Source: Sphingomonas sp. CFBP 13720
GTDB taxonomy: Bacteria > Pseudomonadota > Alphaproteobacteria > Sphingomonadales > Sphingomonadaceae
Reading direction: 5' to 3'
Assembly (NCBI RefSeq): GCF_014842075.1
Contig: NZ_JACYVA010000008.1
Span: 62,001 to 126,000, forward strand
DNA length: 64,000 bases
In this document: positions 15,665 to 25,275 of the stretch, piece after piece
Position numbering within the stretch: position 1 is the stretch's first letter
How the letters are laid out: each line of letters begins with the position of its first letter
The notes under the pieces: model-generated
What the model saw: only the letters and a program-made list of their open reading frames with translations
The model's database searches: none
Told to the model about the DNA's origin: nothing
Translations under genes and position numbers: made by a program

Positions 15665-18600
15665 TTGGCCTATGCGGTCCTGCTGTTCCTCGTCGCGCAC
15701 CGCGTCGACGGCGTCGGATCGGACGGGGTCCGCCGCCGCTGGCGCCAGGCCGCCTATGCGCTGTCGCTGACCGTCTATTGCACCAGCTGGACCTTTTACG
15801 GCGCCGTCGGCAGCGCCAGCATCGGCGGCTGGTCGTACCTGCCGATCTATGTCGGCCCGATCCTGCTCTATGCGTTGGGGATACGATGGCTCGAACGGCT
15901 GATCGTCGTCGCCAAGCATGTCGGCGCGACGTCGGTGTCGGACCTGATCGGTGCGCGATTCGGGAAGAGCCGGGGGGTCGCGGCGTTGGTGACCCTGCTC
16001 GCGCTGGCGGGGACGGTGCCGTATCTGGCGCTGCAATTACGTTCCGTCGGGGCGACCTATGCCCTGTTGTCGGGTCATGCATCGCTGCCGGCAATGGCGG
16101 CGACCGCCGTCGTGTTGGCGCTGTTCGCGATGTTGTTCGGCACGCGCCGGTACGAAGCGACGGGGCACAGCCCCGGCGTGCTGTTCGCGGTCGCACTGGA
16201 ATCGGTGGTAAAGATGGTCGCCTTCGTTGCGATCGGGCTGTTCGCAGTGCTGACGATCGTCGATGCGCCACCGGTGGCGCGTGGGGAAGCGCTCGACCGG
16301 CTGGGCGGGTTGTTCACGCCGACGTCGTTGACCGCAGATTTCGTGGTGACGACGCTGCTCGCGGGGGCAGCCGCCATCTGTCTTCCCCGGCAATTCTATG
16401 TGGCGGTGACGCAGGCCGAGGATGCGGGCGATATTCGCCGCGCGCGCTGGCCGTTCGCGGGTTATCTCGCGATCTTCAGCCTGCTGGTCGTGCCGATCAC
16501 GTTGGCCGGACTGACGCTGGCGCCGGGGGGCGCTGCCGATGTTCTCGTCATCACGCTGCCGTTGCAGGCGGGTAACCGGGCATTGGCGCTGCTGGTCTTC
16601 ATCGGCGGATTTTCCGCCGCGACCGGCATGGTGATCGTGGAGATGATCGCGCTGTCGACGATGGTGTCGAACGACCTCGTGGCACCCCTGCTGATCCGTC
16701 GCCTTGCGAGCGTCAGCGAAGCGGACGTCGGCACCGTGTTGCTACGCGTGCGCCGCACGGTCATCGTCGTCCTGATGGCGGTGGCGCTGGGCTATGCCGC
16801 CGCGATGCCGGTCGGGGTCACGCTGGCGGGGACGGGGCTGGTGGCGTTCGCGGCGATGGCGCAGTTCGCGCCAGCATTGATCATGGCGGTCGGCAGCGAT
16901 CAGCGCGACGCGCCAGCGGCGAAGGCCGGGCTGGCGACCGGTTTCGCGATGTGGACATTTCTGGTCCTTGTCCCCGCACTGGGTGGGGGTACGCCGTTGC
17001 ACGGCGTTGCCGACAGGATCGGCATGGGGACGATCGCCGTCGGAGCGGTGGCCAGCCTCGCCGCGAACCTGTTCGTCCACGCGCTGATGGCGGCGCGGCA
17101 GGTGCGGGTCGGACGGATCGGGTTTCTGCCGCATCCTGCCCGGTCCGCCCGCCCGTCGATGACGCAGGGCGAGCTGGTCGATTTCGTCGCCCGTTTCGTG
17201 GGCGCGGAGAAAGCACGCGCGGCGCTGGCGACTGACGATGCCGATGGCGCCGATGGCGCCGATGGCGTGCCGCGTGCGCGGGCGCGTACCGCCGAGCGGC
17301 TGGTCGCCAGCGTCGTCGGCGCGCCGTCCGCACGAGTGCTGGTGGCGTCCGCATTGTCGGGCGCATCGCTGTCTGCCCGCGACGTCGCGCAGATGCTGGA
17401 CGAGAGCGGCCAGAGCCTGCAATTCTCGCAGGGACTGCTGGCCGCCACGCTGGAGAATATCGATCCGGCAGTCAGTGTCGTCGATCGCGACCTGACGCTG
17501 GTCGCGTGGAACACCCGGTATCTGGAGATGTTCGATTTTCCGCCGGGCATGATCCGTGTCGGCGCACCGGTCGCCGACGCGATCGCGTTCAATGCGTTGC
17601 GCGGCGAATGCGGCCCGGGCGAGATCGACGGCCACGTCGCGCGCCGGCTGGCGAACATCCGGCGCGGCCAGCCGCACAGTTTCGAACGGACGCGCAGCGA
17701 CGGCCGTATTCTGAAGACGATCGGTGGGCCGATGCCGCGTGGCGGCTATGTGATGTGCTTTTCCGACGTTACCGCCGAGGCGCAGGCACGCAAGCTGCTG
17801 GAAACCGCCCGGATCGACCTTGAAGCGCGGGTGGCGCAGCGGACCGCTGAATTGTCGGCGGTCAACGCCGATCTGGCGCGCGCGACCGCCGACAAGACGC
17901 GGTTCCTCGCCGCCGCGAGCCATGACCTGATCCAGCCGCTGCACGCCGCGCGGCTGTTCACCGCCGCGCTCGACCGCGAACTGGGCGGGCATCCGCTGGC
18001 GGCCAAGGTCGACCAGTCGATCGTCGCCGCCGAACGGTTGCTGCGCGCGCTGCTCGACATATCGCGCCTTGACGCGGGCGGGATCACGCCGGTGGTGAAG
18101 CCGTTCGCGCTTCGGCCGATGCTGCGCGACCTGATCGACGGGTTCGACGAACAGGCGTCCGATCGCGGCCTGCGGCTTGGTCTTGCCCCCGGCGACGCGA
18201 TCGTGGCGAGCGATGCGACGATGGTCCGATCGATCGTCCAGAACCTTGTGTCGAACGCCATCCGCTATACCGCGCGCGGCGGCGTGCTGGTCGGGATACG
18301 ACGGCGCGGTGCAGCGGTCGTGATCGAGGTGTGGGATACGGGGGTCGGCATTCCCCCCGAGGACCGGCAGCGGATCTTCGGCGAGTTCGAACGGCTGGAC
18401 AGCGGCAATGACGTGGGGATCGGCCTTGGCCTTGCGATCGTCGAGCGGACCGCGCGGCTGCTGGACGCCGAGCTGACGCTCACCAGCACGGTCGGACGCG
18501 GCAGCCGGTTCGCGCTCACCCTGCCGTCCGCCGAAATGGCCCCGCCGGTGGTCGCGCGACCGACGGCACGACCGGTATCTCCGGCGGCGGGGGTCAGGAT

Positions 18601-18925
18601 ATTGATCGTCGACGACGATGCCCGCGTGCGCGATGCGATGGCGACGATGCTGCGCGCGCGCGGACACGGCGTAATCGTCGCGAAAGACCCCGCCGGGGCG
18701 ATGGCGGCGGAACCGTATGACGTGGCTCTAGTCGATTTCCATTTGGGGGACGCCGACGGTCTGGCGCTGATCGCCGCGCTGCCGCCGTGTCCGGCGGCGT
18801 TGGTCACCGCCGATCCCGATCCCGCGCTGGCACGGCGCGCGGCAGCGCAGGGGGTCGCGCTGCTTGCCAAGCCGCTCGATCCCTCCGCGCTGGACGCATG
18901 GCTCGGCGTAGTGGTCGGGGGTTAA
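15665..18925 (+). CDS. CbrA/CrbS-like hybrid sensor kinase (SSS domain, PAS, HisKA, HATPase, REC); start uncertain
   Basis: At least 1086 residues. The N-terminal half is a sodium:solute-symporter-like membrane module (VYCTSWTFYGAVGSASIGGW, VAKHVGATSVSDLIGARFGK). A PAS domain follows (VSVVDRDLTLVAWNTRYLEM), then HisKA with the phosphoacceptor in FLAAASHDLIQPLHAARLF (about residue 754). HATPase boxes are NLVSNAIRYTARGG and DTGVGIPPEDRQRIFGEFER. A receiver ends the protein (ILIVDDDARVRDAM, phospho-Asp in DVALVDFH). This architecture matches CbrA/CrbS/NahK kinases controlling carbon use. TTG 15665 is the first conventional start, but it cuts the first membrane helix; the frame is open up to 15587 and reads IERLSGGVLFAVALAYAVLL from ATC 15626, with GGAG eight bases upstream. 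No partner regulator gene is visible. Confidence 0.9.
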   Translation: MAYAVLLFLVAHRVDGVGSDGVRRRWRQAAYALSLTVYCTSWTFYGAVGSASIGGWSYLPIYVGPILLYALGIRWLERLIVVAKHVGATSVSDLIGARFGKSRGVAALVTLLALAGTVPYLALQLRSVGATYALLSGHASLPAMAATAVVLALFAMLFGTRRYEATGHSPGVLFAVALESVVKMVAFVAIGLFAVLTIVDAPPVARGEALDRLGGLFTPTSLTADFVVTTLLAGAAAICLPRQFYVAVTQAEDAGDIRRARWPFAGYLAIFSLLVVPITLAGLTLAPGGAADVLVITLPLQAGNRALALLVFIGGFSAATGMVIVEMIALSTMVSNDLVAPLLIRRLASVSEADVGTVLLRVRRTVIVVLMAVALGYAAAMPVGVTLAGTGLVAFAAMAQFAPALIMAVGSDQRDAPAAKAGLATGFAMWTFLVLVPALGGGTPLHGVADRIGMGTIAVGAVASLAANLFVHALMAARQVRVGRIGFLPHPARSARPSMTQGELVDFVARFVGAEKARAALATDDADGADGADGVPRARARTAERLVASVVGAPSARVLVASALSGASLSARDVAQMLDESGQSLQFSQGLLAATLENIDPAVSVVDRDLTLVAWNTRYLEMFDFPPGMIRVGAPVADAIAFNALRGECGPGEIDGHVARRLANIRRGQPHSFERTRSDGRILKTIGGPMPRGGYVMCFSDVTAEAQARKLLETARIDLEARVAQRTAELSAVNADLARATADKTRFLAAASHDLIQPLHAARLFTAALDRELGGHPLAAKVDQSIVAAERLLRALLDISRLDAGGITPVVKPFALRPMLRDLIDGFDEQASDRGLRLGLAPGDAIVASDATMVRSIVQNLVSNAIRYTARGGVLVGIRRRGAAVVIEVWDTGVGIPPEDRQRIFGEFERLDSGNDVGIGLGLAIVERTARLLDAELTLTSTVGRGSRFALTLPSAEMAPPVVARPTARPVSPAAGVRILIVDDDARVRDAMATMLRARGHGVIVAKDPAGAMAAEPYDVALVDFHLGDADGLALIAALPPCPAALVTADPDPALARRAAAQGVALLAKPLDPSALDAWLGVVVGG

Positions 18926-18956
18926 GCGCGGGCGCTAGCGGGCGACCCCGTTTCGC

Positions 18957-21491
18957 CTATCGCGAACCGCCTACCGTGATGCTGCGTCCCGCGCGGCGGC
19001 CATCGGGCGTGCGGGTGCGGACCTGTACCGCACCGGATACCGCGACCGGCCCGACATAGCGCCGCCATGCGCCATCACCGATGCGATATTCGATCGGCGT
19101 GCCGGGAAATTCGCTGTTCGCTTCCAGCCGTCCGCCGGTGATGCGTGCCCCCGGCGGCGCCAACCGATAGGCGACATCCCCGGCGTCCAGCGCGCGCAGC
19201 GCGACGCCAACCCGTCCGGCGAACCCGCGCCAGTCGGCGGCGATGGCGGCGCGATCGACCCGCGCGTCGCCCGGTGGATAGGTTGCACCGGGAACATAGG
19301 CCGGTTCCCATGCGGGGGTGGTCCATGCCCGTTCCGCCAGCGACAGCAACCGGGGAAAGAGCATATAGTCGACCTGCGCATCGCTGCGCACGGTTTCGCT
19401 CCACAATTGTGCCTGAATGCCGGTCAGACCGCGCCCCCGGTCGAGCGGGACGGTATCCGCGACGGCGGTCGGACGCCCCAGAAGGTCGGGAATGATTGCG
19501 GCGTTGGCGGGCAGGTTGCCCGGCATGAACGCGAACACCTGAAACGGATCGACGCTCCGCGACGCCCAGTCATAGCCGCGTTCGTCGGGATCGATCGCAT
19601 AGGGCATGTCGAAATAGCCCAGACCCGGCATCGACAGCACGATGTCCCAGCCGCGATTGGCCTGAACATGCGTTTCCGCGACGCCGCCGGTGTGCAGACC
19701 GCCCCAGATGTTCGACTGGACCCGCGCCGGCATCCGCTTGGTCGCGGTGTGGCCCATGCCGTCGCTCCATCCCGCGACCTTGATGCCCCGCTTGGCCAGA
19801 TTGCCCGCGACGCGTTCGATGAAATAGGCGCCAAGCTGCGTCGGCTGCATGCCGGTGCGCGCCATCATCGCCTTGCACGCGGGCGATTGCGACCATGCGC
19901 CGGCGGTTTCGTCCGCACCGATATGATAGGTTTTGAGCGGGGTCCCGGCCTGACGATGCAGCGCCGCGACCTCGTCCAGCACGGTGTCTAGGAAGCGATA
20001 GGTCTGGTCGATGCAGACGTTCAGCGTGTTGTCATCATAATTCTGGATACTGCGATACTTGGTGGTGTCGCCCGGTTCGACAAGGCGATAGCGTTCGGCG
20101 GCGGCGGTATCGCCCGCCGCCTGCAACCGGCGATATCGTGCCTCCATCGACCGGATCGCCGCCCGCGAATGGCCGGGCATGTCGAACGACGGAATGACCT
20201 CGATCCCGCGCGCCTTCGCGGCGTGCAGGATATCCAGATAATCGGATTGGGTCAGGAACCCGTTGGTCGCCGCGCCGCGATCGGGGTCGCCGCCCAGTTG
20301 CGGCTGAAGACAGGTCGTCTCGCTCGCGTCGAAACAGCGATATGTGCCGACCTCGGTCAGTTCGGGCAGCGCCTTGACCTCCATCCGCCAGCCTTCATCC
20401 TCGCCCAGATGAAGGTGCAGGCGGTTGAGCTTGTAGGTTGCCATCTGCTCGACCAGCTTCAGCACCTGATCGCGGCCGTGGAAGTTGCGCGCCAGATCGA
20501 CATGCAGCCCACGGAACGGATAGCGCGGGGCATCCTCGATCGTCAGCGGACGCAGCATGCCGCGTTCGAACGCCGCCTGTTGCGTGAGCGACCGCAGCGC
20601 GTGGCGTGCGCCGGCCACGTCGGCGGCATCGATCCGCACCGCATTGCCGCCGACCGTCAGGCGATATCCCTCCGCCGGCAGACCGCGCGCGATCGCGAAC
20701 GTCACCGGTATCCCGCCGGTCGCTACCTGCGGATAGGGCAGCGCGTCGAGCGCGGAACGCAGGTCATTGATGTTGATACGGCCGGGCACAATGCGCACGC
20801 CGGCGGTAAGGTCGGTCGCCGCCCCGACCGCACGGTTTGCCCGCGCCGGAAGCGGCAGGATGGCGATATCCGGCGTGGTGGCCGCACCGCGTTCGGCATA
20901 TCGGGCGTAGGCGCGTTCGGGCGTCAGCCACTGGTTGCGATCTGCCGCCGATCCGGTGGCCAGCTTCGCCTCATCGGTCATCGGCGCGACGAACGGCAGC
21001 GTTTCCAGACCGGTATCGGCCTCGATCCGCGTCCGCGTCGCCGAGATGACGCGCGGTTCGAGACCGGGTACGACCAAATGTGCGTTGGGCATGGCATGCG
21101 CGCGCGAATAATACTGGCCCGCGCCGATGATGCCGATGCGATAGGTCCGCCCGGCTTCGAGCCGACGGCCGGGCTTTGGCACCAGCGCGTTCAGATCGCC
21201 GTTGATCAGCCGCCAGTCGAACACGTCGCTGTCGATCGCGACGATCCGGCTGACGAACCCGAACCGTATTTCCGGCGCGGCGACCGTCGCGGGAAGCGCG
21301 TCGGGCATCGTGATCGTGATTTCCGACCGGAAGCACGCCGTCGTTCCCGGACAGTCCGCCGGACGGTTGTCGAGCACCGCGAACCGATATCCCAGATCGG
21401 CGGCCAGCCGGTCGAGCGGCGCCTGCGCGGGCATCTGGGCCATCGCCGGCCATGCCGTGCCAAGCGCGAGGGGAAGAAGCAGTCGCCGCAT
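18957..21491 (-). CDS. GH20 beta-N-acetylhexosaminidase (chitobiase type)
   Basis: The 844-residue secreted enzyme has a Sec signal (MRRLLLPLALGTAWPAMAQ), a carbohydrate-binding CHB_HEX-like N-terminal part (about 25-170), a GH20b domain (about 200-320) and a TIM barrel opening at PRYPFRGLHVDLARNFHG. The barrel holds LHLHLGEDEGWRMEVKALPE, IPSFDMPGHSRAAI and the catalytic pair Asp527-Glu528 in YHIGADETAGAW. The Glu is the acid/base and the Asp orients the substrate acetamido group. FPRLLSLAERAWT and a C-terminal beta domain finish it. It releases terminal GlcNAc from chito-oligosaccharides or glycans. It is divergent from the NagX-like gene, sharing a short promoter region, which supports an amino-sugar role. 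Confidence 0.94.
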   Translation of the reverse strand: MRRLLLPLALGTAWPAMAQMPAQAPLDRLAADLGYRFAVLDNRPADCPGTTACFRSEITITMPDALPATVAAPEIRFGFVSRIVAIDSDVFDWRLINGDLNALVPKPGRRLEAGRTYRIGIIGAGQYYSRAHAMPNAHLVVPGLEPRVISATRTRIEADTGLETLPFVAPMTDEAKLATGSAADRNQWLTPERAYARYAERGAATTPDIAILPLPARANRAVGAATDLTAGVRIVPGRININDLRSALDALPYPQVATGGIPVTFAIARGLPAEGYRLTVGGNAVRIDAADVAGARHALRSLTQQAAFERGMLRPLTIEDAPRYPFRGLHVDLARNFHGRDQVLKLVEQMATYKLNRLHLHLGEDEGWRMEVKALPELTEVGTYRCFDASETTCLQPQLGGDPDRGAATNGFLTQSDYLDILHAAKARGIEVIPSFDMPGHSRAAIRSMEARYRRLQAAGDTAAAERYRLVEPGDTTKYRSIQNYDDNTLNVCIDQTYRFLDTVLDEVAALHRQAGTPLKTYHIGADETAGAWSQSPACKAMMARTGMQPTQLGAYFIERVAGNLAKRGIKVAGWSDGMGHTATKRMPARVQSNIWGGLHTGGVAETHVQANRGWDIVLSMPGLGYFDMPYAIDPDERGYDWASRSVDPFQVFAFMPGNLPANAAIIPDLLGRPTAVADTVPLDRGRGLTGIQAQLWSETVRSDAQVDYMLFPRLLSLAERAWTTPAWEPAYVPGATYPPGDARVDRAAIAADWRGFAGRVGVALRALDAGDVAYRLAPPGARITGGRLEANSEFPGTPIEYRIGDGAWRRYVGPVAVSGAVQVRTRTPDGRRAGRSITVGGSR

Positions 21492-21622
21492 GCCGGTAAT
21501 CCTCTTGATATCGCATGGATGTGTCAGGCGGCGGTGTGATGGTCAATCATGCGCCACGTGCGGATATGGCGTTTGCCGTCCTGCGCTGTACGATGCCCGC
21601 CGACAGGGCGGGGGATGATGGA

Positions 21623-22762
21623 ATGGCGACGGGGCAGGCGGATGCGCGGACGGCGTCGGGGCGGCTGGTGTCGCTGGACGTGCTGCGCGGGCTGGCCGTG
21701 ATGGGAATGATCCTCGTCAATTCGGCGGCGGGGATGTTCTATGGCGAGAAGGCGGTGGTGTTCCCGACCCTGTTGCATGCGTCGTGGGACGGGCTGACCC
21801 TCGCCGATACGGTGTTTCCGGCATTCCTGATGATGGTCGGCGTCGCGATCCCGATGGCCTCGCGCACGCCGGGCGGGGCGGGGGTGGACAGCGTGGCAGC
21901 GCGGCGGATCGGCGTGCGGACCGTCCGGCTGTTCGCGATCGGATTCATACTGTCGAACCTGTACTGGTTCGCCGAGTTCGATTCGGGGCAATGGCGGCTG
22001 TGGGGCGTGCTGCAGCGGATCGCGCTGGCCTATGGGGCGTGCGCGCTGCTGTTCCTTGCGGTCGGGGCGCGGGTACGGCTGGGCATCGCCGCCGCCATAT
22101 TGGTCCTCTACTGGCCGCTGACGCTATTGCCCGCGCTCGATGGATTGCCCAACGATCTTTGGGAACGCGGACACAATTTCGTCGCGTCGGTCGATCGCGT
22201 CCTGCTGGGCGGCGGGGGGCATAATTACGTGCAGGGGCCGGCGGGATATGATCCCGAAGGATTGCTCGGCACGCTGCCGGCGATCGCGCACGGGCTGATC
22301 GGCGTCGCGATCGGCGAGTTCCTGCTCGCCCGGCGTGGTGGTAGGACGGCGCTGCCGCTGGCCGGGGCGGGGGGCGCGATGCTGGTGGCGGGGCTCGCGT
22401 GGAGCTTCGCCTTTCCGGTCATCAAGGATATCTGGTCGAGCAGCTTCGTTCTCGTCACCTGCGGCGCGACCACGCTGGCGCTCGCCGCGTTGCACGCGCT
22501 GCTCGACCGACGCGCTGGTGCGGCGGAACGCTGGCCGTGGCGGATCGCGCTGGCGTTCGGGTCGAACGCGATCGCCGCCTATGTCCTCCACAGCGTGACC
22601 GGCAGCCTGCTAGGCTGGGACCTGCTGCTCGCGCCGTATCGCTACGCACTAGGCGTTGTTCCGCCAGCGGTCGCGTCGCTGGTGCCCGTGTTGCTCTATA
22701 TGGCGCTGATCGGGCTGGCGATGACGTGGCTTCGCCGGCGCGGCTGGTATGTGAAGGTGTGA
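21623..22762 (+). CDS. NagX-like / DUF5009 acyltransferase-fold membrane protein
   Basis: The 379-residue integral membrane protein begins SGRLVSLDVLRGLAVMGMIL, the start typical of DUF5009/DUF1624 proteins related to heparan-alpha-glucosaminide N-acetyltransferase. At least ten hydrophobic segments follow. NSAAGMFYGEKAVVFPTLLH, DTVFPAFLMMVGVAIPMASR and NDLWERGHNFVASVDRVLLG are family features. I chose the ATG at 21623 because GGGGGAT lies about eight bases upstream; earlier in-frame ATGs at 21539 and 21594 precede unlikely sequence. NagX proteins sit in GlcNAc/chitin operons of many proteobacteria, and this gene is divergent from a GH20 hexosaminidase gene. Transport versus acyl transfer cannot be decided from the sequence. 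Confidence 0.85.
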   Translation: MATGQADARTASGRLVSLDVLRGLAVMGMILVNSAAGMFYGEKAVVFPTLLHASWDGLTLADTVFPAFLMMVGVAIPMASRTPGGAGVDSVAARRIGVRTVRLFAIGFILSNLYWFAEFDSGQWRLWGVLQRIALAYGACALLFLAVGARVRLGIAAAILVLYWPLTLLPALDGLPNDLWERGHNFVASVDRVLLGGGGHNYVQGPAGYDPEGLLGTLPAIAHGLIGVAIGEFLLARRGGRTALPLAGAGGAMLVAGLAWSFAFPVIKDIWSSSFVLVTCGATTLALAALHALLDRRAGAAERWPWRIALAFGSNAIAAYVLHSVTGSLLGWDLLLAPYRYALGVVPPAVASLVPVLLYMALIGLAMTWLRRRGWYVKV

Positions 22763-22778
22763 TGCCGCCGACGGCGTT

Positions 22779-23459
22779 TCACACCCGCACGTAGCGGAAA
22801 TACCAGACCTCGTGCCCCTGCCGCCGTGCCTTGCGTTCGTAGCGGGTTTCGGGCCAGTCGGCCGGGCGGGTCAGGAAATCGGCGGCGGTTTGCGCCTGCC
22901 ATACGAAATCGCGACGCTGGTTCATCACCATCATCGCCCACCGGCAATAGGTGGGATCGTCGGTGCCCAGCCGGAACTCGGCTCCCGGTCGCAGCTTCGC
23001 CGCGATCAGGTCCAGCGGGCCGTGATTGACCATCCGCCGCTTGGCATGCCGCGCCTTGCGCCACGGATCGGGGTGCAACAGGTACACGCGCTCCAGCGAC
23101 GCGTCGGCGAACCGCTCGATCACTTCCAGCGCGTCACCCATGTGCAGGCGGATATTGTCCAGTTGGCCATCGCGGATATGGTTCAGCGCGCCGACGACGC
23201 CGTTCAGGAACGGTTCGCATCCAACGAAGCCGTGACCGGGCCGCATCGCCGCCTGTCCGGCCAGATGCTCGCCCGCGCCGAAACCGATCTCGACCTCCAG
23301 CGGGCGGTCGTCGCCGAACAGCGTGCGTGCGTCGAGCGGGCCGGTATCGGGGACGGTCACGCGGGGCAGCAGGTCCTCGAACAGCGCGGCTTGGCCCACG
23401 CGCAGCTTGTGGCCCTGTCGACGGCCGTACAGGCGGCGGATGGAAGCGGGATCGTTCAT
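22779..23459 (-). CDS. trmB: tRNA (guanine-N7)-methyltransferase TrmB
   Basis: The 226-residue protein matches TrmB throughout. The SAM-binding segment is LEVEIGFGAGEHLAGQAAM, followed by GCEPFLNGVVGALNHI, LHMGDALEVIERF and the signature YLLHPDPWRKARHAKRRMV. LGTDDPTYCRWAMMVM and WPETRYERKARRQGHEVWYF complete the C-terminal part. It makes m7G46 in the variable loop of tRNAs. It is the last member of the conserved minus-strand block here, separated from metK by two inserted genes. It ends convergently 16 bases from the NagX-like gene. Confidence 0.97.
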   Translation of the reverse strand: MNDPASIRRLYGRRQGHKLRVGQAALFEDLLPRVTVPDTGPLDARTLFGDDRPLEVEIGFGAGEHLAGQAAMRPGHGFVGCEPFLNGVVGALNHIRDGQLDNIRLHMGDALEVIERFADASLERVYLLHPDPWRKARHAKRRMVNHGPLDLIAAKLRPGAEFRLGTDDPTYCRWAMMVMNQRRDFVWQAQTAADFLTRPADWPETRYERKARRQGHEVWYFRYVRV

Positions 23460-23540
23460 GCCGGGCTCCTACCCAGCGACGCGCCGGAACGAAAGCCGCT
23501 TCCGCAGCCTTGATACGTTCGAACCGAGAGAGGAACGGCA

Positions 23541-24179
23541 TTGGGCACGACGCAGCAGACGAAAGACCATGCGAAGGCGGTGATCGATGCCGACATCGAA
23601 TGCGGCCATGCGCTGGCGGCGGGGCTGGCCGATCATCCGGTCGTGTGGTCCGCAGGGAAACTGAGCGAGATCGCCGATCAGCCGCCGCTGATCGCGATCA
23701 ACGTGGCGACCATCGCCATCGGGCTGGCGCGGAGCGACCGGCGGATGGTGCGGACGGGCGTGCGGATGCTGGCGGCGCATGCGCTGGCGACGCTCGCCAA
23801 GGGGGTGATCAAGCATCGCGTCGATCGCGCCCGCCCGCATCTGTTCGCGGACCGGGACGAACATGTCCCGACGCCGGGCAACCACGACGAAGGGCCGCAA
23901 AACTCGTTTCCCTCCGGCCATACCGCCGGAGCGGTGTCGGTCGCTTGCGCGGTCGCCCGCGAATATCCGGGTGCCGCCAATTCTGCGCATGCCGCGTCGG
24001 CGGCCATTGCGCTGATCCAGATCCCGCGTGGCACGCATTTCCCGATCGATGTCGTCGCGGGCGCGATCATCGGCTGGGCGGCGGAGGCGCTGGTGGCGCA
24101 GGTGATGCCCGATGCTGAGCCGATCCGGCGCGCCCGGGCGATCGACCGGGCGGCGATCGTCGCGCTGACGCCGGGATAG
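23541..24179 (+). CDS. PAP2-superfamily membrane phosphatase
   Basis: The 212-residue protein carries the three phosphatase motifs in order: KHRVDRARP (about 94-102), PSGHT (about 129) and SRxxxxxHxxxD in the reduced form IPRGTHFPIDVVAGAI (about 160). Hydrophobic segments flank them, so it is probably an inner-membrane lipid phosphatase, for example acting on phosphatidic acid or undecaprenyl pyrophosphate. The start is a TTG with a strong GAGAGAGGAA ribosome site seven bases upstream. It reads against its neighbours inside the metK-trmB gap and is not part of the conserved block. Confidence 0.88.
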   Translation: MGTTQQTKDHAKAVIDADIECGHALAAGLADHPVVWSAGKLSEIADQPPLIAINVATIAIGLARSDRRMVRTGVRMLAAHALATLAKGVIKHRVDRARPHLFADRDEHVPTPGNHDEGPQNSFPSGHTAGAVSVACAVAREYPGAANSAHAASAAIALIQIPRGTHFPIDVVAGAIIGWAAEALVAQVMPDAEPIRRARAIDRAAIVALTPG

Positions 24180-24182
24180 GCG

Positions 24183-25250
24183 TTATTTGATCGCGCTGAC
24201 GTTCACGTTCACGGTGTTCTGGCTACCGGCAGGCCAGGTCTGGACCCGTGTTACCGCCGGTCCGTTCAGCGCCTCGATCAACTGATCGGGTCGGGGCAGC
24301 GCGGTCATCGCCGGATAGCCCGACTCCGACGTCATGTCGTACAGGGTGACGGCCCAGCGCGGTGCGTCCTTGCCCTTCGCCATGATTGCCCCCAGCCGGT
24401 CGGGCTGCACGCCGATCGCCCGACCGGCGTCACTGAACGCCAGCAGATAGCCTTCGGTGTCCCCGTCCGCGCGATAGACCGCGCCGATCCGCGCGCGTGC
24501 CGGGTCAAGACACCACGACGCGGTAGAAGGCGTCGCCGACGTTTTGGTGCTGGTACGCAATGCCGAGATGATCCCGCCGAACAGCGACGACGACAAGGCG
24601 TCCCCTCCGGTACGCGCCACCTTCGCCCGTTTGGGAAAAGCCAGCGGCGTGGTGCAGCCGGCAACTGGCGCTGCGGCCGCTTCCTTCGCAATCTCGTTCG
24701 GCCATGACAGCGCCGCCAGCACCGCTGGAATCCGTGCCGCCACCGCCGGTCCGTCCAGCGTGGTCGAGCTATAGCGGACCTTCACCAGCCAGCCGTTCAT
24801 GGGCAGCAGCGCGAGCGCCGTTCCGCGATATGGCGGTTTGGTGATCGTCCATGCGCCGACAAGGCCGCTGGCGACGTCCTGTCCGGGCGGCGTGAACGCG
24901 ACCGGCGGTCCTGCAGCAGCAACCTTGCCATAGAGGTCGACCCGTTCCTCTACCGCCGCGCGCGCCCGGTCGAACCACACCGGAACGCTGCCGACGACGT
25001 TGCGATACGTATAGACGGTGATCGCGTCGGCCGCATTCCCGTAGACGGCATAAACGTCCACTTCGCCGTCCCCGAGCTGGCGGATGGACGTGCGACGCAT
25101 GCCGTCCAGCACCGTTGGCACCGTCAGCTTGCTATGGCGCATTTCATAGGGCTGGTCGGCCGGTGCGGCGATGGTGGCATGGGGGGATTGCGCCGCGGCC
25201 GGCGCCACCGCAGCCCCCGCCATCGATATCGCGATCAAGGCCGTCCGCAT
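24183..25250 (-). CDS. Secreted hypothetical protein
   Basis: The 355-residue protein has a clear Sec signal (MRTALIAISMAGAAVAPAAA then QSPHA). The ATG at 25250 is preceded by GGGGAGA. No domain was recognised. Visible features are VYAVYGNAADAITVYTYRNV, VWFDRARAAVEERVDLYGKV, APVAGCTTPLAFPKRAKVAR and SWCLDPARARIGAVYRADGD, with two cysteines that may pair. The C-terminus ends NTVNVNVSAIK. It is probably periplasmic. It lies between trmB/PAP2 and metK and is separated from metK by a strong hairpin, so it has its own transcription unit. Confidence 0.75.
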   Translation of the reverse strand: MRTALIAISMAGAAVAPAAAQSPHATIAAPADQPYEMRHSKLTVPTVLDGMRRTSIRQLGDGEVDVYAVYGNAADAITVYTYRNVVGSVPVWFDRARAAVEERVDLYGKVAAAGPPVAFTPPGQDVASGLVGAWTITKPPYRGTALALLPMNGWLVKVRYSSTTLDGPAVAARIPAVLAALSWPNEIAKEAAAAPVAGCTTPLAFPKRAKVARTGGDALSSSLFGGIISALRTSTKTSATPSTASWCLDPARARIGAVYRADGDTEGYLLAFSDAGRAIGVQPDRLGAIMAKGKDAPRWAVTLYDMTSESGYPAMTALPRPDQLIEALNGPAVTRVQTWPAGSQNTVNVNVSAIK

Positions 25251-25275
25251 GGCTAGAGTCTCCCCGGCTCTCCCC

